Of a DNA stretch of 50,749 nucleotides, positions 25,670 to 34,218 are shown piece after piece. A program made the position numbers and the translations under genes. Location: assembly GCA_002402825.1 (NCBI GenBank), contig DHGP01000027.1:1-50749 (forward strand), written 5' to 3'. Numbering within the stretch: the first letter of the stretch is position 1; each line of letters begins with the position of its first letter. Under the pieces are notes generated by a model, which was given only the letters and a program-made list of their open reading frames with translations, ran no database searches and was not told the origin of the DNA. This stretch comes from Firmicutes bacterium UBA4795 (GTDB lineage Bacteria > Bacillota > Desulfotomaculia > Desulfotomaculales > Nap2-2B).

Positions 25670-25795
25670 ATGGCTTATATCAAAGGGGTTAACCGGAAAC
25701 AGATGATATTATTCCCGGAAGCCATAAATGATTATAATTATATAACAGAAGACAATTCAGTTCGGTTTATAGATATCTTTGCAAAAAATCATTAA
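25670..25795 (+). pseudogene. IS1182-family transposase N-terminal fragment
   Basis: Forty-one codons read MAYIKGVNRKQMILFPEAIN followed by YITEDNSVRFIDIFAKN. This is the typical N-terminus of IS1182 (IS5-like) transposases (LFPE.IDDYI.EDNPVRFID.F). The frame then stops; the DDE core is absent. Confidence 0.8.
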
Positions 25796-25800
25796 AAAAA

Positions 25801-26004
25801 ATGGCTGATTACAAAAAAAAACTTAAAAAAATAGTCGATAGTTACATGGAAAAAGCTCCGGGTGTTAATGATTATTGTAATCGCTGCCTAAAAACTGAAA
25901 AGTGGAGCAAAAGTGTAGTTTTGATGATTTTAAGGGAAGAAAACGTCGCGGGTAGTTTCCTGAAAAAGGAAACCTGGCAGAAGGTATTAGAAAGAAACAG
26001 GTAA
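25801..26004 (+). CDS. Small hypothetical protein with CNRC motif
   Basis: Sixty-seven residues, not recognised. It is Lys-rich with a CxxC pair (DYCNRCLKTEKW) and a helical C-terminus. The ATG starts five bases after the IS1182 fragment and has no ribosome site, so it may itself be part of a truncated gene. The MFS transporter begins 31 bp downstream. Confidence 0.4.
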   Translation: MADYKKKLKKIVDSYMEKAPGVNDYCNRCLKTEKWSKSVVLMILREENVAGSFLKKETWQKVLERNR

Positions 26005-26035
26005 ATACCAATAACATGTTTTAAGGGTGACAGGC

Positions 26036-27412
26036 ATGAAAGATCATCAATACGCTGATAAGTGGCACGTCTTGGCGGCGGTTTTGCTTGGGTCCATCAT
26101 GGGTCCCATTGATGCCAGTGTTGTATATATCGCTATGCCGGCCATCGCTCATGTTTTTGGCGTGGACCCGGCGACGGTGGGTTGGGTATCCATGGCCTAC
26201 CTGCTGGTACTGGGTAGTTTTTTGCTTTCCTTCGGCCGGTTAGGAGACATGTTTGGTTTTAAACGGCTGTTTCTGATTGGGTTGTTGTTCTTCGTCGTTA
26301 CCTCCGCTCTTTGTGGCTTTGCTCCCAGCCTGGGGTTGCTGATCTCCCTGAGGGTCCTACAAGCCAGTGGGGCCGGCTTAACCATGGCTATGTCTCCGGC
26401 CATCATTACTGCTACCTTCCCTCCTCAAGAACGGGGCAGGGCTCTGGGTATGAATGGAATGGTCATGGCCCTTGGTCTGGCCATAGGACCGAGTTTAGGT
26501 GGCCTGCTGGTAGATACTCTTGGTTGGCGGGCTATTTTTTATATCAATGTGCCCATAGGTGTCGCAGCTTATCTATGGTGCCGACGCATTCTCCCCGACG
26601 TCCGCAGCGAAAAGCGCCAATTATTTGACTGGCCGGGAGCCTTGCTGGCCTTTTGCGGTCTTGGTGCACTGCTTTTGTTTGTTAGCCAGGGCAAAGCTGC
26701 TGGCTGGTCCTGGTCCATCTTATTGCTCGGCTTTGCCGCCTTAATCCTGCTAAGTATATTTGTCGTAGTAGAAAAACGCTCTGAGGAGCCCATGTTAGAT
26801 TTGGGGTTGTTTCAGAGCAGGGTATTTTCTGCTGGTATCGGTGCTACTCTCCTGAACTTTATGACCCAGTATGTCATCGTATTTTTGACGCCCTTTTTTT
26901 TGCAGCAGGTGATGGGATATTCTGCCGGCCGGGCGGGGACAATCATGACCGCCTTTCCCCTGATGGTGCTGGTGGTCGCACCTGTTGCCGGCGCATTATC
27001 GGATAAAATCGGCCAACGGGGGCTGGCCTTTACAGGATCGTTGATCTGCACCATCGCTGCCCTGGCCATGGCCGGGTTAGCTCAGCGGTCCGGTTCTGTG
27101 GATGTAGCCTGGCGACTGAGTGTGTTCGGTCTGGGCACGGGATTGTTTCAGTCTCCCAACAACAGTGCCGTGATGGGGGCAGTACCAAAATTCCGCCTGG
27201 GTATCGCCGGAGGTGTGCTGGCTACTATCCGCAATATAGGTATGGTGTTGGGCATAGCTCTGGGTGGTGCAGTACTGGCCACCCGGCAGGCTGCCCATTT
27301 GGATTTGGGTTGGTCCGGTAGCTTTCTTGCCGGTTTACAAGAAGCCTACCTGACGGCAATGTTTCTTTCCCTGATCGGTACTTTGGTATGTCTTGGGGCA
27401 AAAGGCAAGTAG
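26036..27412 (+). CDS. MFS drug-efflux transporter (DHA2, EmrB/QacA type)
   Basis: About 458 residues with around 14 helices. Features include MGPIDASVVYIAMPAIAHVF, the motif A region GRLGDMFGFKRLF and motif C ALGLAIGPSLGGLL. The DHA2 family exports drugs and dyes by proton antiport. I start it at ATG 26036, after an AAGGGTG site; an upstream GTG in the same frame overlaps that site. Base composition is clearly richer in G+C than the neighbours, and an IS1182 remnant lies upstream, which suggests recent transfer. No regulator gene of TetR or MarR type is next to it. Confidence 0.93.
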   Translation: MKDHQYADKWHVLAAVLLGSIMGPIDASVVYIAMPAIAHVFGVDPATVGWVSMAYLLVLGSFLLSFGRLGDMFGFKRLFLIGLLFFVVTSALCGFAPSLGLLISLRVLQASGAGLTMAMSPAIITATFPPQERGRALGMNGMVMALGLAIGPSLGGLLVDTLGWRAIFYINVPIGVAAYLWCRRILPDVRSEKRQLFDWPGALLAFCGLGALLLFVSQGKAAGWSWSILLLGFAALILLSIFVVVEKRSEEPMLDLGLFQSRVFSAGIGATLLNFMTQYVIVFLTPFFLQQVMGYSAGRAGTIMTAFPLMVLVVAPVAGALSDKIGQRGLAFTGSLICTIAALAMAGLAQRSGSVDVAWRLSVFGLGTGLFQSPNNSAVMGAVPKFRLGIAGGVLATIRNIGMVLGIALGGAVLATRQAAHLDLGWSGSFLAGLQEAYLTAMFLSLIGTLVCLGAKGK

Positions 27413-27742
27413 AGATGATTCCCTTGTCCTTCGTGATAAAATATAATTAATTCAGATTTTTGACAAGAATTGTGAAGACTTTACAGCGTCTCAGCCAAAA
27501 AATCGTTATTGAGACTATTCCTGCAATTTAACAGAATATAGAAGGAAGGTCTTATATAAAAGCAAATTTGACTATTGATGAATTTTCTGTTATTAAAGAT
27601 GCTCTCCAGAGAAAATTGGCCTTATTAGAGGCAAAGTTCCAATTAATCAAGAAAGAAGTTATAGGTTAATGTCACTATCGGAATAAGCTGTTCCGTCAGC
27701 CCAAGAACCGAAAAGGTACACATTGAAAGGAGTTATTTTTTT
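27413..27742. other. Gene-free stretch between the MFS gene and galE
   Basis: A possible 33-codon frame from TTG 27568 reads LTIDEFSVIKDALQRKLALL and so on, with GGAAGG about 20 bases upstream. It is too short and unmatched to be called a gene. The rest shows nothing recognisable. Confidence 0.4.
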
Positions 27743-28732
27743 ATGCATATTCTTGTTACCGGAGGAGCAGGATATATTGGCAGCCACACGGTAAAAGAAC
27801 TGGTTAAAACAGGACACCAGGTCACGGTGCTGGATAACTTAAGCAAAGGATGGCGGGCTACGGTTAACAAAGCCAGGCTACTTAAAGGGGAACTTACCGA
27901 CCAAAGGCTGCTTTGCGAACTGCTCCAGGCAGAAAAAATTGAGGCCGTTATGCATTTTGCCGCCAGCAGCCTAGTTGGCGAATCCATGCAATGTCCGGCA
28001 GATTATTACGCTAATAATGTTACCGGTAGCCTAGTTTTGCTGGAGGCCATGCGGAAAGTTGGCGTACCTTATTTTGTTTTTTCCTCAACAGCCGCCGTTT
28101 ATGGCGAACCAATAGAGATACCTATTTCTGAAGACCACCCTACAATACCAACTAACCCTTACGGCGCTACCAAACTGGCCTTAGAAGAAGCTCTTCCCTG
28201 GTACTATCAAGCTTATGGTTTAAGGTATATTTCTCTGCGGTATTTTAACGCCGCCGGAGCCGACCCGGAAGGAGAACTGGGAGAAGATCATAACCCGGAA
28301 ACCCACCTTATCCCCCTGGTTTTAAAAACCGCTTTAGGACGAGCACCGGAAATAAAAATTTTTGGTAATGATTACCCTACCCCGGACGGAACCTGCGTAA
28401 GAGATTATATTCACGTTACCGATTTGGCCCAGGCACATATTCTGGCCTTGGAGGCGCTAGCCGGGGGAGTAGATTTCTCCATTTACAACTTGGGTAACGG
28501 TAATGGGTACTCAGTACTGGAAGTTGTTCAGGCAACAGAAAAAGTGGTGGGCAAACCTTTGCCTAAAACATTTACCCAGCGCCGGGCTGGCGACCCGGCC
28601 ATACTGGTGGCTAGCGCGGAAAGAATTAAAAGGGAACTTCAATGGAAGCCTTGCTACAGTGACCTGCAGACAATTATTGAAACTGCCTGGCGGTGGCAGC
28701 AGAAAAACCCACTTGGTTACCCTAAATGTTAA
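27743..28732 (+). CDS. galE: UDP-glucose 4-epimerase
   Basis: A 329-residue SDR-type enzyme that interconverts UDP-glucose and UDP-galactose with tightly bound NAD. GGAGYIGSHTVKEL near residue 7 is the NAD site; YGATK contains the catalytic Tyr-Lys pair and SSTAAVYG the Ser/Thr. ATG follows AAAGGAG. It opens the plus-strand polysaccharide block. Confidence 0.95.
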   Translation: MHILVTGGAGYIGSHTVKELVKTGHQVTVLDNLSKGWRATVNKARLLKGELTDQRLLCELLQAEKIEAVMHFAASSLVGESMQCPADYYANNVTGSLVLLEAMRKVGVPYFVFSSTAAVYGEPIEIPISEDHPTIPTNPYGATKLALEEALPWYYQAYGLRYISLRYFNAAGADPEGELGEDHNPETHLIPLVLKTALGRAPEIKIFGNDYPTPDGTCVRDYIHVTDLAQAHILALEALAGGVDFSIYNLGNGNGYSVLEVVQATEKVVGKPLPKTFTQRRAGDPAILVASAERIKRELQWKPCYSDLQTIIETAWRWQQKNPLGYPKC

Positions 28733-28765
28733 TATGGGTAAGAAAGGACCGGGTGAGAAAGTTTC

Positions 28766-30028
28766 TTGTTGTTTATAGAAAATGCTGGTATTACCAAGAA
28801 TAACAAGCGTCCAGTGATTCTGTACGTAATAACCCAAGGGGTTTTAGGGGGAGCGCAAAATCATGTTTTTCATTTAGCCACGGGGCTTCAAGATAAAATA
28901 GAGGCGCACGTTGCTTTTGGCGTGCAGGGCCCCTTAGGGGAAAAATTAAAAGAAAAGGGAATAGGCGTATACCACCTTCCTTCCTTAACAAGGCCTGTAT
29001 CTCCCCTTAAAGATGCTCGTTGTTTGAGAGAACTAATTAATTTAATAAAAAAAATAAAACCTGATTTAATAACTACCCATTCAAGCAAAGCAGGTATAAC
29101 AGGACGTTTGGCCGCGCGCCTAACTGGTGTTCCGGCCACCTTCACTGCCCACGGCTGGGCTTTTACGGAAGGGGTGGTTGGAACGAAAAAAAAACTTTAT
29201 GTTTGGGCCGAGCAAATTGCTGCTCGGTGGGCCAAAAAGATAATTTGCGTTTCTGAATATGACCGGCAACTGGCTCTAAGGTTAAAGGTAGGTCGTACTG
29301 CTCAGTTAATTACCATTCATAACGGAATACCTGAAATTGCTGCCAAATATTTTGCTCAACCAGGAATTAGTAAAAAAGTACGCTTAATTATGGTGGCGCG
29401 CTTTTCCCCACCAAAGGATTATAAATTACTTTTAGAAGCTTTAAGCCGGATGAAAGGAAGTGCTTGGGAAGCCTTATTTGTTGGCGACGGACCACACTTA
29501 AACTGGAGCAAGGAGTACGCGCAAAAACTTGGCCTGACGGAAAAGGTTAAATTTTTGGGTTCTTGCCCAGACGTGGCTGGGTTACTAGCTAAAGCCCATA
29601 TTTTTGTGCTTACTTCTAATTGGGAGGGTTTTCCTTTAACTATCCTGGAAGCTATGCGGGCAGGTTTACCGGTGGTAGCCTCCGATGTGGGTGGGGTAAA
29701 AGAATCTATCGTAGATGAACAAACAGGTTTTCTTGTTCCCCGGGGTAACGCTGAGGTTTTAAAAGAACGCTTGCAAATACTAATTGATAACCCGGACTTA
29801 CGGGTTCAAATGGGCCAAAGGGGGCAGGAAAGGTTTAAGAATAATTTTACTTTAGCTCCTATGTTGGAAAGAACCTGGCGTGTTTACCAAGAAATATTAA
29901 CCCTACAAGAGACTGTCGAAAAAGTTCAAATCCCCCTCCCTCTAACCCCCTCCCTCAAGGGGAGGGGGTTAGAGGGAGGGTCAATAAAAGGGTTTTTCGA
30001 CAGTCTCTCCAAAAGTAGAAAAAAATAA
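28766..30028 (+). CDS. Family 4 glycosyltransferase with repeat-derived tail
   Basis: A 420-residue GT-B enzyme. The N-terminal Gly loop is TQGVLGGAQNHVFHLA; the donor-site region has VARFSPPKDY, SNWEGFPLTILEAMRAG and the EAMRAGLPVVASDVGG motif typical of GT4. It adds a sugar to a lipid-linked glycan at the membrane face. The last 35 residues, after VYQEILTLQ, are encoded by a 101-bp palindromic element and look unlike any GT4 (IPLPLTPSLKGRGLEGG). The start is TTG 28766, with a loose GGGTGAG upstream; no ATG fits. Confidence 0.9.
   Translation: MLFIENAGITKNNKRPVILYVITQGVLGGAQNHVFHLATGLQDKIEAHVAFGVQGPLGEKLKEKGIGVYHLPSLTRPVSPLKDARCLRELINLIKKIKPDLITTHSSKAGITGRLAARLTGVPATFTAHGWAFTEGVVGTKKKLYVWAEQIAARWAKKIICVSEYDRQLALRLKVGRTAQLITIHNGIPEIAAKYFAQPGISKKVRLIMVARFSPPKDYKLLLEALSRMKGSAWEALFVGDGPHLNWSKEYAQKLGLTEKVKFLGSCPDVAGLLAKAHIFVLTSNWEGFPLTILEAMRAGLPVVASDVGGVKESIVDEQTGFLVPRGNAEVLKERLQILIDNPDLRVQMGQRGQERFKNNFTLAPMLERTWRVYQEILTLQETVEKVQIPLPLTPSLKGRGLEGGSIKGFFDSLSKSRKK
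29908..30008. repeat. 101-bp MITE-like double palindrome
   Basis: Outer perfect 16-bp arms AGAGACTGTCGAAAAA (29908-29923) and complement (29993-30008). Inside are perfect 20-bp arms at 29934-29953 and 29961-29980 (CCCTCCCTCTAACCCCCTCC) with a 7-base loop. It lies in frame in the 3' end of the GT4 gene. The inner part resembles family C at 34164 and 50725. Confidence 0.85.
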
Positions 30029-30108
30029 AAATTTAGGGCATAAATTATGATAAAATTATTTTGGAGATTTTCATAAGATAAACATTAAATTTTTAGGAGT
30101 AAAAGGTA

Positions 30109-31518
30109 TTGCCTTTTCGGATTTTTAAGTCAATTTTTATTTATTTAATTGCTTTTGGGGACCTGGCTTTAATTATAGGGGGCTTTTTTGTCGCCTTTAA
30201 GCTTCGTTTTCCGGACCAGGTGCCCGGGGTTAACTGGGAGCCTTTTACCCAAATAACACCCTGGGTTTGCCTGGTCATTTTAATCCTTTTTTCCGGTCTG
30301 GGTTTATACCAGCTTCGCCAACATGAATTTACGGCGTTAATGCGCAAGGTAGCTACCGGAATTTTAGCGGTATTTATATCCACTATGGCCATCACCTTCT
30401 GGGTTCGGGGTTTTGCCTTCCCCCGCAGCGTACTTGTTCTGGCTATACCCATTCAGGTATTAATAGTCTGCACCTGGCGGTATTTATGCTGGTACCTCCA
30501 AAGGTGGTTATACGGTCGAAAAAAGGTATTGGTAGTAGGGTCCCCCGCGGAGGTAACAGAAGTTTTAGGTAAAATTTTTGATTTGCCTCAAGGCTGGTTT
30601 GAGGTTCGGTGCCTCCTTGCTCCGGGGGATTTAGGTAAGTTGCCGTCTTTGCTACCCTCAATGGATGCTGTCTTAATAGTGCCTTCCCTTTCGCGCCAGG
30701 ATAAAGCTAATGTTTTATCGGCCTGTCTAAAGGCAGGAAGAGAGGCCTATTTAATCCCGGATCTTTACGATATTATATTAAGCCACGGCAACTTGCAGCA
30801 GTTAAATGACCTGCCCGTGGTCGAAATACAGGATTTCCGTCTCACCTGGCCGCAAAAAATAACCAAGCGAACGTTTGATTTGGCCGTAGCCGGTGCCGGC
30901 CTGATTCTTGGCTCGCCTTTATTCCTGGGGTGTGCCCTGGCGGTGGCGCTCACTTCTCCTGGACCTGTATTTTACATTCAAGAGCGCGTTGGTTACCGCG
31001 GCCGCCCTTTTTTACTTTATAAATTCCGCACTATGGTCAGGGATGCCGAAAAGATAACCGGCCCCATTTTAGCTAAAGAAAATGACTCCCGCATTACTAC
31101 GGTAGGACGTATTTTACGCTCCACCCGTTTGGACGAATTACCCCAGTTAATTAACGTACTAAAAGGAAATATGAGTATCGTGGGTCCCCGACCCGAAAGA
31201 CCTTATTTCTTTAATCAGTTTATTAAGGAAACACCCAACTATCATTACCGGCATATAGTAAAACCAGGCTTAACTGGCCTGGCCCAGGTCTATAGTAAAT
31301 ATACTACCTCGGCGGCGGACAAGCTGCGCTACGACCTTTACTATATCCGTAACTATTCTTTATGGCTGGATTTAAAGATTATCTTGCAAACAATTCCTTT
31401 AGTCCTGGGAGGAGAAGGGTCGCAAGGCCAAAAAGAGCAAACCGACCCCGAAAAACAAACCGCTATTCATGCTTTGGTAAATAGTATTCACCAAACAGCT
31501 TCCGGAAAAGAGAGTTAA
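30109..31518 (+). CDS. Polyprenyl glycosylphosphotransferase (WbaP/WcaJ type)
   Basis: A 469-residue enzyme that starts exopolysaccharide by moving a sugar-1-phosphate to undecaprenyl phosphate. Four to five N-terminal helices, a central CoA-binding-like domain (VLVVGSPAEVTEVLG), then the C-terminal transferase: KRTFDLAVAGAGLILGSPLF, YKFRTMVRDAEK, LDELPQLINVLKGNMSIVGPRPERP. All catalytic motifs are present. TTG start behind AGGAG. It is the second initiating enzyme in the window, so two separate lipid-linked glycans may be made (TagO-type and this one). Confidence 0.93.
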   Translation: MPFRIFKSIFIYLIAFGDLALIIGGFFVAFKLRFPDQVPGVNWEPFTQITPWVCLVILILFSGLGLYQLRQHEFTALMRKVATGILAVFISTMAITFWVRGFAFPRSVLVLAIPIQVLIVCTWRYLCWYLQRWLYGRKKVLVVGSPAEVTEVLGKIFDLPQGWFEVRCLLAPGDLGKLPSLLPSMDAVLIVPSLSRQDKANVLSACLKAGREAYLIPDLYDIILSHGNLQQLNDLPVVEIQDFRLTWPQKITKRTFDLAVAGAGLILGSPLFLGCALAVALTSPGPVFYIQERVGYRGRPFLLYKFRTMVRDAEKITGPILAKENDSRITTVGRILRSTRLDELPQLINVLKGNMSIVGPRPERPYFFNQFIKETPNYHYRHIVKPGLTGLAQVYSKYTTSAADKLRYDLYYIRNYSLWLDLKIILQTIPLVLGGEGSQGQKEQTDPEKQTAIHALVNSIHQTASGKES

Positions 31519-31635
31519 GAGTAAAATTTTATAATTGCAGGAAATAATGTGTCCATGTCGAATAATCTATAAATCTTATAGAGACTGGCAATCTGATTTG
31601 GTAAAGACCATAATTGTTTTTAAGGAGTGTTTTTA

Positions 31636-34128
31636 TTGGCTGAAAAATTGAATCCAGGACAAATTACCGTACCCAGACCGTGGAACTACCAGCTGGCTTT
31701 TTGGGGTGTAGTACTTTTATTGTTTTTACCACCGTTTTACCGGGGGCTTTTTTTTGCTACCGAACAACAAAAGGCCTTTATTTTAGCGGTAATTATCTTC
31801 TGGTTTGTATGTTTATGGAAATATACGCGCCGGGATTATACTTTTTTTGCTCATCCTTTGGATTATTTTGTCCTAGCCCTGCCAGTAATTTATGTAATCG
31901 CGGCTTTTAATGCCGTAAACTATGGCCTGGCCGTAAATGAAGTGGTGAAAAATGTCCTTTATTTCCTGACCTACTGGGTAATCTTTCAACTGGTTGCCGA
32001 GGAGATTGATATCTCCAGGTTGTTGCACGTACTTTATCTTGCGGCGCTTGGGGTAGCGCTGGCCGGTTTAGCCACGGCCACCGGCATAGTCAATATCAAA
32101 GACGGTTTTTTAGGCGGCCGGATATACTCTTCTTTTCAGTATCCTAACGCTCTGGCCAGTTACCTGGCCGCAGCAGGTTTTTTAGGTCTTTTTTTCTGGC
32201 AAAAAAACGGTCAGCTAAATCTGGGTTCAACCATTACGGATAAAGCGCTTTTAAAAGTACTGCCGGAATGGTTGTTAAAACTAAAGCCTTACGGATACCT
32301 TTACGCCGCGGCTAATTTTTTCCTTTTGGCCGTGCTCTTTGGCACTAAATCCCGTGGCGGCTTGCTGGTAACCGGGGTGGTTTTTATCCTTTACTTGATA
32401 GGTTTAACCTGGCAAAAACGCCTCCCAGCCTTAGTCCACGTCTTAATTACCGGTGCTTTAGGCTACCTGGCGGTGGATAAATTTATTTCTGCGGCTACGG
32501 CTAAACAAATGGAAATGGCCTGGCTATGGATTTTCATAGGACTGGTTATTGCTTTAGTTATCCAGGCGGCTTATAATTTTTTGCTAACCCGTAAAATTAT
32601 TTCTTGGGATAAAAAGCGCCGCCAAACAAACAGAATTTTAATGGGACTGGTAGCGGCCGCCCTTGTAGCCGGCGGAGTTATTATAGCCGTAAACCCTGCT
32701 TTTTTACCTCAAGTTTTTTCCTTTGAATATTTACGCAATGCTTTTGAACGTTTTTATTTTGTTACGGACGCCCTGACCATGTTTAAAGAAAAGCCCATAC
32801 TTGGCTGGGGAGGCGGCGGTTGGGAAGAAGCCTACCGCTCTTTCCAGCGTTATCTATATAACTCCAACGAGGTACATAGCTATTATTTTCAAGTAGCCGT
32901 GGAAACTGGTATTTTAGGGTTACTGGCCGTGATTGGTCTTTGGGTTGCTTTCCTTTGGACCGGCTGGCGCACTATTCGCGCGGCTGCACCAGGTGGTCAC
33001 CGGCAAACGCTAATCTGGACAATGCTGGCTGCGGCAGTAGCTATTGGAGTTCACGCCTTAATTGACTTTGACCTTTCCTTATCTGCGCTGACGCTAAGTT
33101 TATACACACTTTTTGCTTGTACCCGGGCCGCTTACAACCTGCCAGAAACAGTAAAAAGCCACCAGGAAAATCCTGTTCGTGGCCAAGGGACCAAACAAAA
33201 TAAAGCTGTTAAAACAACTATCCAGCCAACCGGCAAAAAACAAAAAAAGAAACATAAAAAAAAGAATTTACCTGCCACCAACCAACCACAAAAAATTCTT
33301 CCTCCTCCAAACCCGACCTGGTTGGTTGTACTTTCTGTAATAACGCTTTTCCTGTTTTTCCTGGGGGTAACCTTAATCTCGGCTAATAGTTACGCCCAGA
33401 GTGCTGAAGACGCCCTTGGAAAGCAAAATATCAACCAAGGCTTGACCTATATGAAGAAGGCCGCGGCTTACAATCCTTTTAGCGCCGACTACCATAACTA
33501 TCTAATGCGCTTATACTTAAACATGGGGCACGTTGAACAGGCTATTATGGAGGCTCGTCAGGCCGCAGCCCGTAGCCGGTACAGTGCGGCCAAAAAGGCT
33601 GATTTATCCTCGGTCTATTTGTCAGCCAATAAATATGATGAGGCTATAAAGTACGCCCAAGCTGCCCTAACCGCGGCACCTTACCAGATTGTTTGGTATG
33701 AAAACCTGGCTAATGTATGTGCCACGGCCGGTCGAAACGAATTAATTGCCGGCAATAAAAAGGCAGCTCGCCGTTATCTGAGGCAAGCCGTTAAGGTACC
33801 GGAACTTATTCAAAACAAGGTAAAAGCACTCAGTGATTACGAAAGAAAAATGTGGAGAGACGGCCCAATGCTTGCCCCAACTCCCCGCGTAAATTTATCC
33901 ACCGGACAGGCAAAGTATTTTCTGGGCCACTGGCAAAAAGCAGAACAAGACCTGCAAGCCGCCACCGCAGATGAACAATTAAAAGGAGAGGCTTTCTTTT
34001 GGCTGGCCTTAGTTAAAGAAAAACAAGGTAAAGGGCAAGAAGCAAATGCACTGGTTGAAAAGGCCACGGCCGTTAATAAAGCTTATAATGAGGCCTTTAA
34101 ACAATTTAAAGCGTTACCAACCTTATAG
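31636..34128 (+). CDS. O-antigen ligase/polymerase-like protein with TPR tail
   Basis: About 830 residues. The first 530 form a polytopic Wzy/WaaL-like membrane domain with ten or more helices and the conserved loop KEKPILGWGGGGWEEAYR...NEVHSYYFQ. A lysine-rich linker (KKQKKKHKKKN) and another helix precede a C-terminal TPR region of about 240 residues (GKQNINQGLTYMKKAAAYNP, SAKKADLSSVYLSANKYDEA). Such fusions polymerise or ligate glycans. TTG at 31636 is chosen because AAGGAG lies eight bases upstream; the GTG at 31627 overlaps the ribosome site. Confidence 0.88.
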   Translation: MAEKLNPGQITVPRPWNYQLAFWGVVLLLFLPPFYRGLFFATEQQKAFILAVIIFWFVCLWKYTRRDYTFFAHPLDYFVLALPVIYVIAAFNAVNYGLAVNEVVKNVLYFLTYWVIFQLVAEEIDISRLLHVLYLAALGVALAGLATATGIVNIKDGFLGGRIYSSFQYPNALASYLAAAGFLGLFFWQKNGQLNLGSTITDKALLKVLPEWLLKLKPYGYLYAAANFFLLAVLFGTKSRGGLLVTGVVFILYLIGLTWQKRLPALVHVLITGALGYLAVDKFISAATAKQMEMAWLWIFIGLVIALVIQAAYNFLLTRKIISWDKKRRQTNRILMGLVAAALVAGGVIIAVNPAFLPQVFSFEYLRNAFERFYFVTDALTMFKEKPILGWGGGGWEEAYRSFQRYLYNSNEVHSYYFQVAVETGILGLLAVIGLWVAFLWTGWRTIRAAAPGGHRQTLIWTMLAAAVAIGVHALIDFDLSLSALTLSLYTLFACTRAAYNLPETVKSHQENPVRGQGTKQNKAVKTTIQPTGKKQKKKHKKKNLPATNQPQKILPPPNPTWLVVLSVITLFLFFLGVTLISANSYAQSAEDALGKQNINQGLTYMKKAAAYNPFSADYHNYLMRLYLNMGHVEQAIMEARQAAARSRYSAAKKADLSSVYLSANKYDEAIKYAQAALTAAPYQIVWYENLANVCATAGRNELIAGNKKAARRYLRQAVKVPELIQNKVKALSDYERKMWRDGPMLAPTPRVNLSTGQAKYFLGHWQKAEQDLQAATADEQLKGEAFFWLALVKEKQGKGQEANALVEKATAVNKAYNEAFKQFKALPTL

Positions 34129-34163
34129 TAGAATGTTTTGTAATTGTCGTTTCAATGATTAAG

Positions 34164-34216
34164 CATCCCCCACCCTAACCCTCCCCCTTTAAGGGGGAGG
34201 GTTAGGGTGGGGGATG
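34164..34216. repeat. Family C 53-bp perfect palindrome between convergent genes
   Basis: 26-bp arms (34164-34189 and 34191-34216) with a single-base loop; core CCACCCTAACCCTCCCCC. It lies 35 bp after the O-antigen-ligase-like stop and 2 bp from the methyltransferase stop. It could serve as a bidirectional terminator despite lacking a T run. Confidence 0.85.
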
Positions 34217-34218
34217 TG

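Noticed and set aside
27568..27669. Short TTG-started frame (33 codons)
   Set aside because: Too short, poor ribosome spacing and no family resemblance; recorded only as part of the gene-free stretch.
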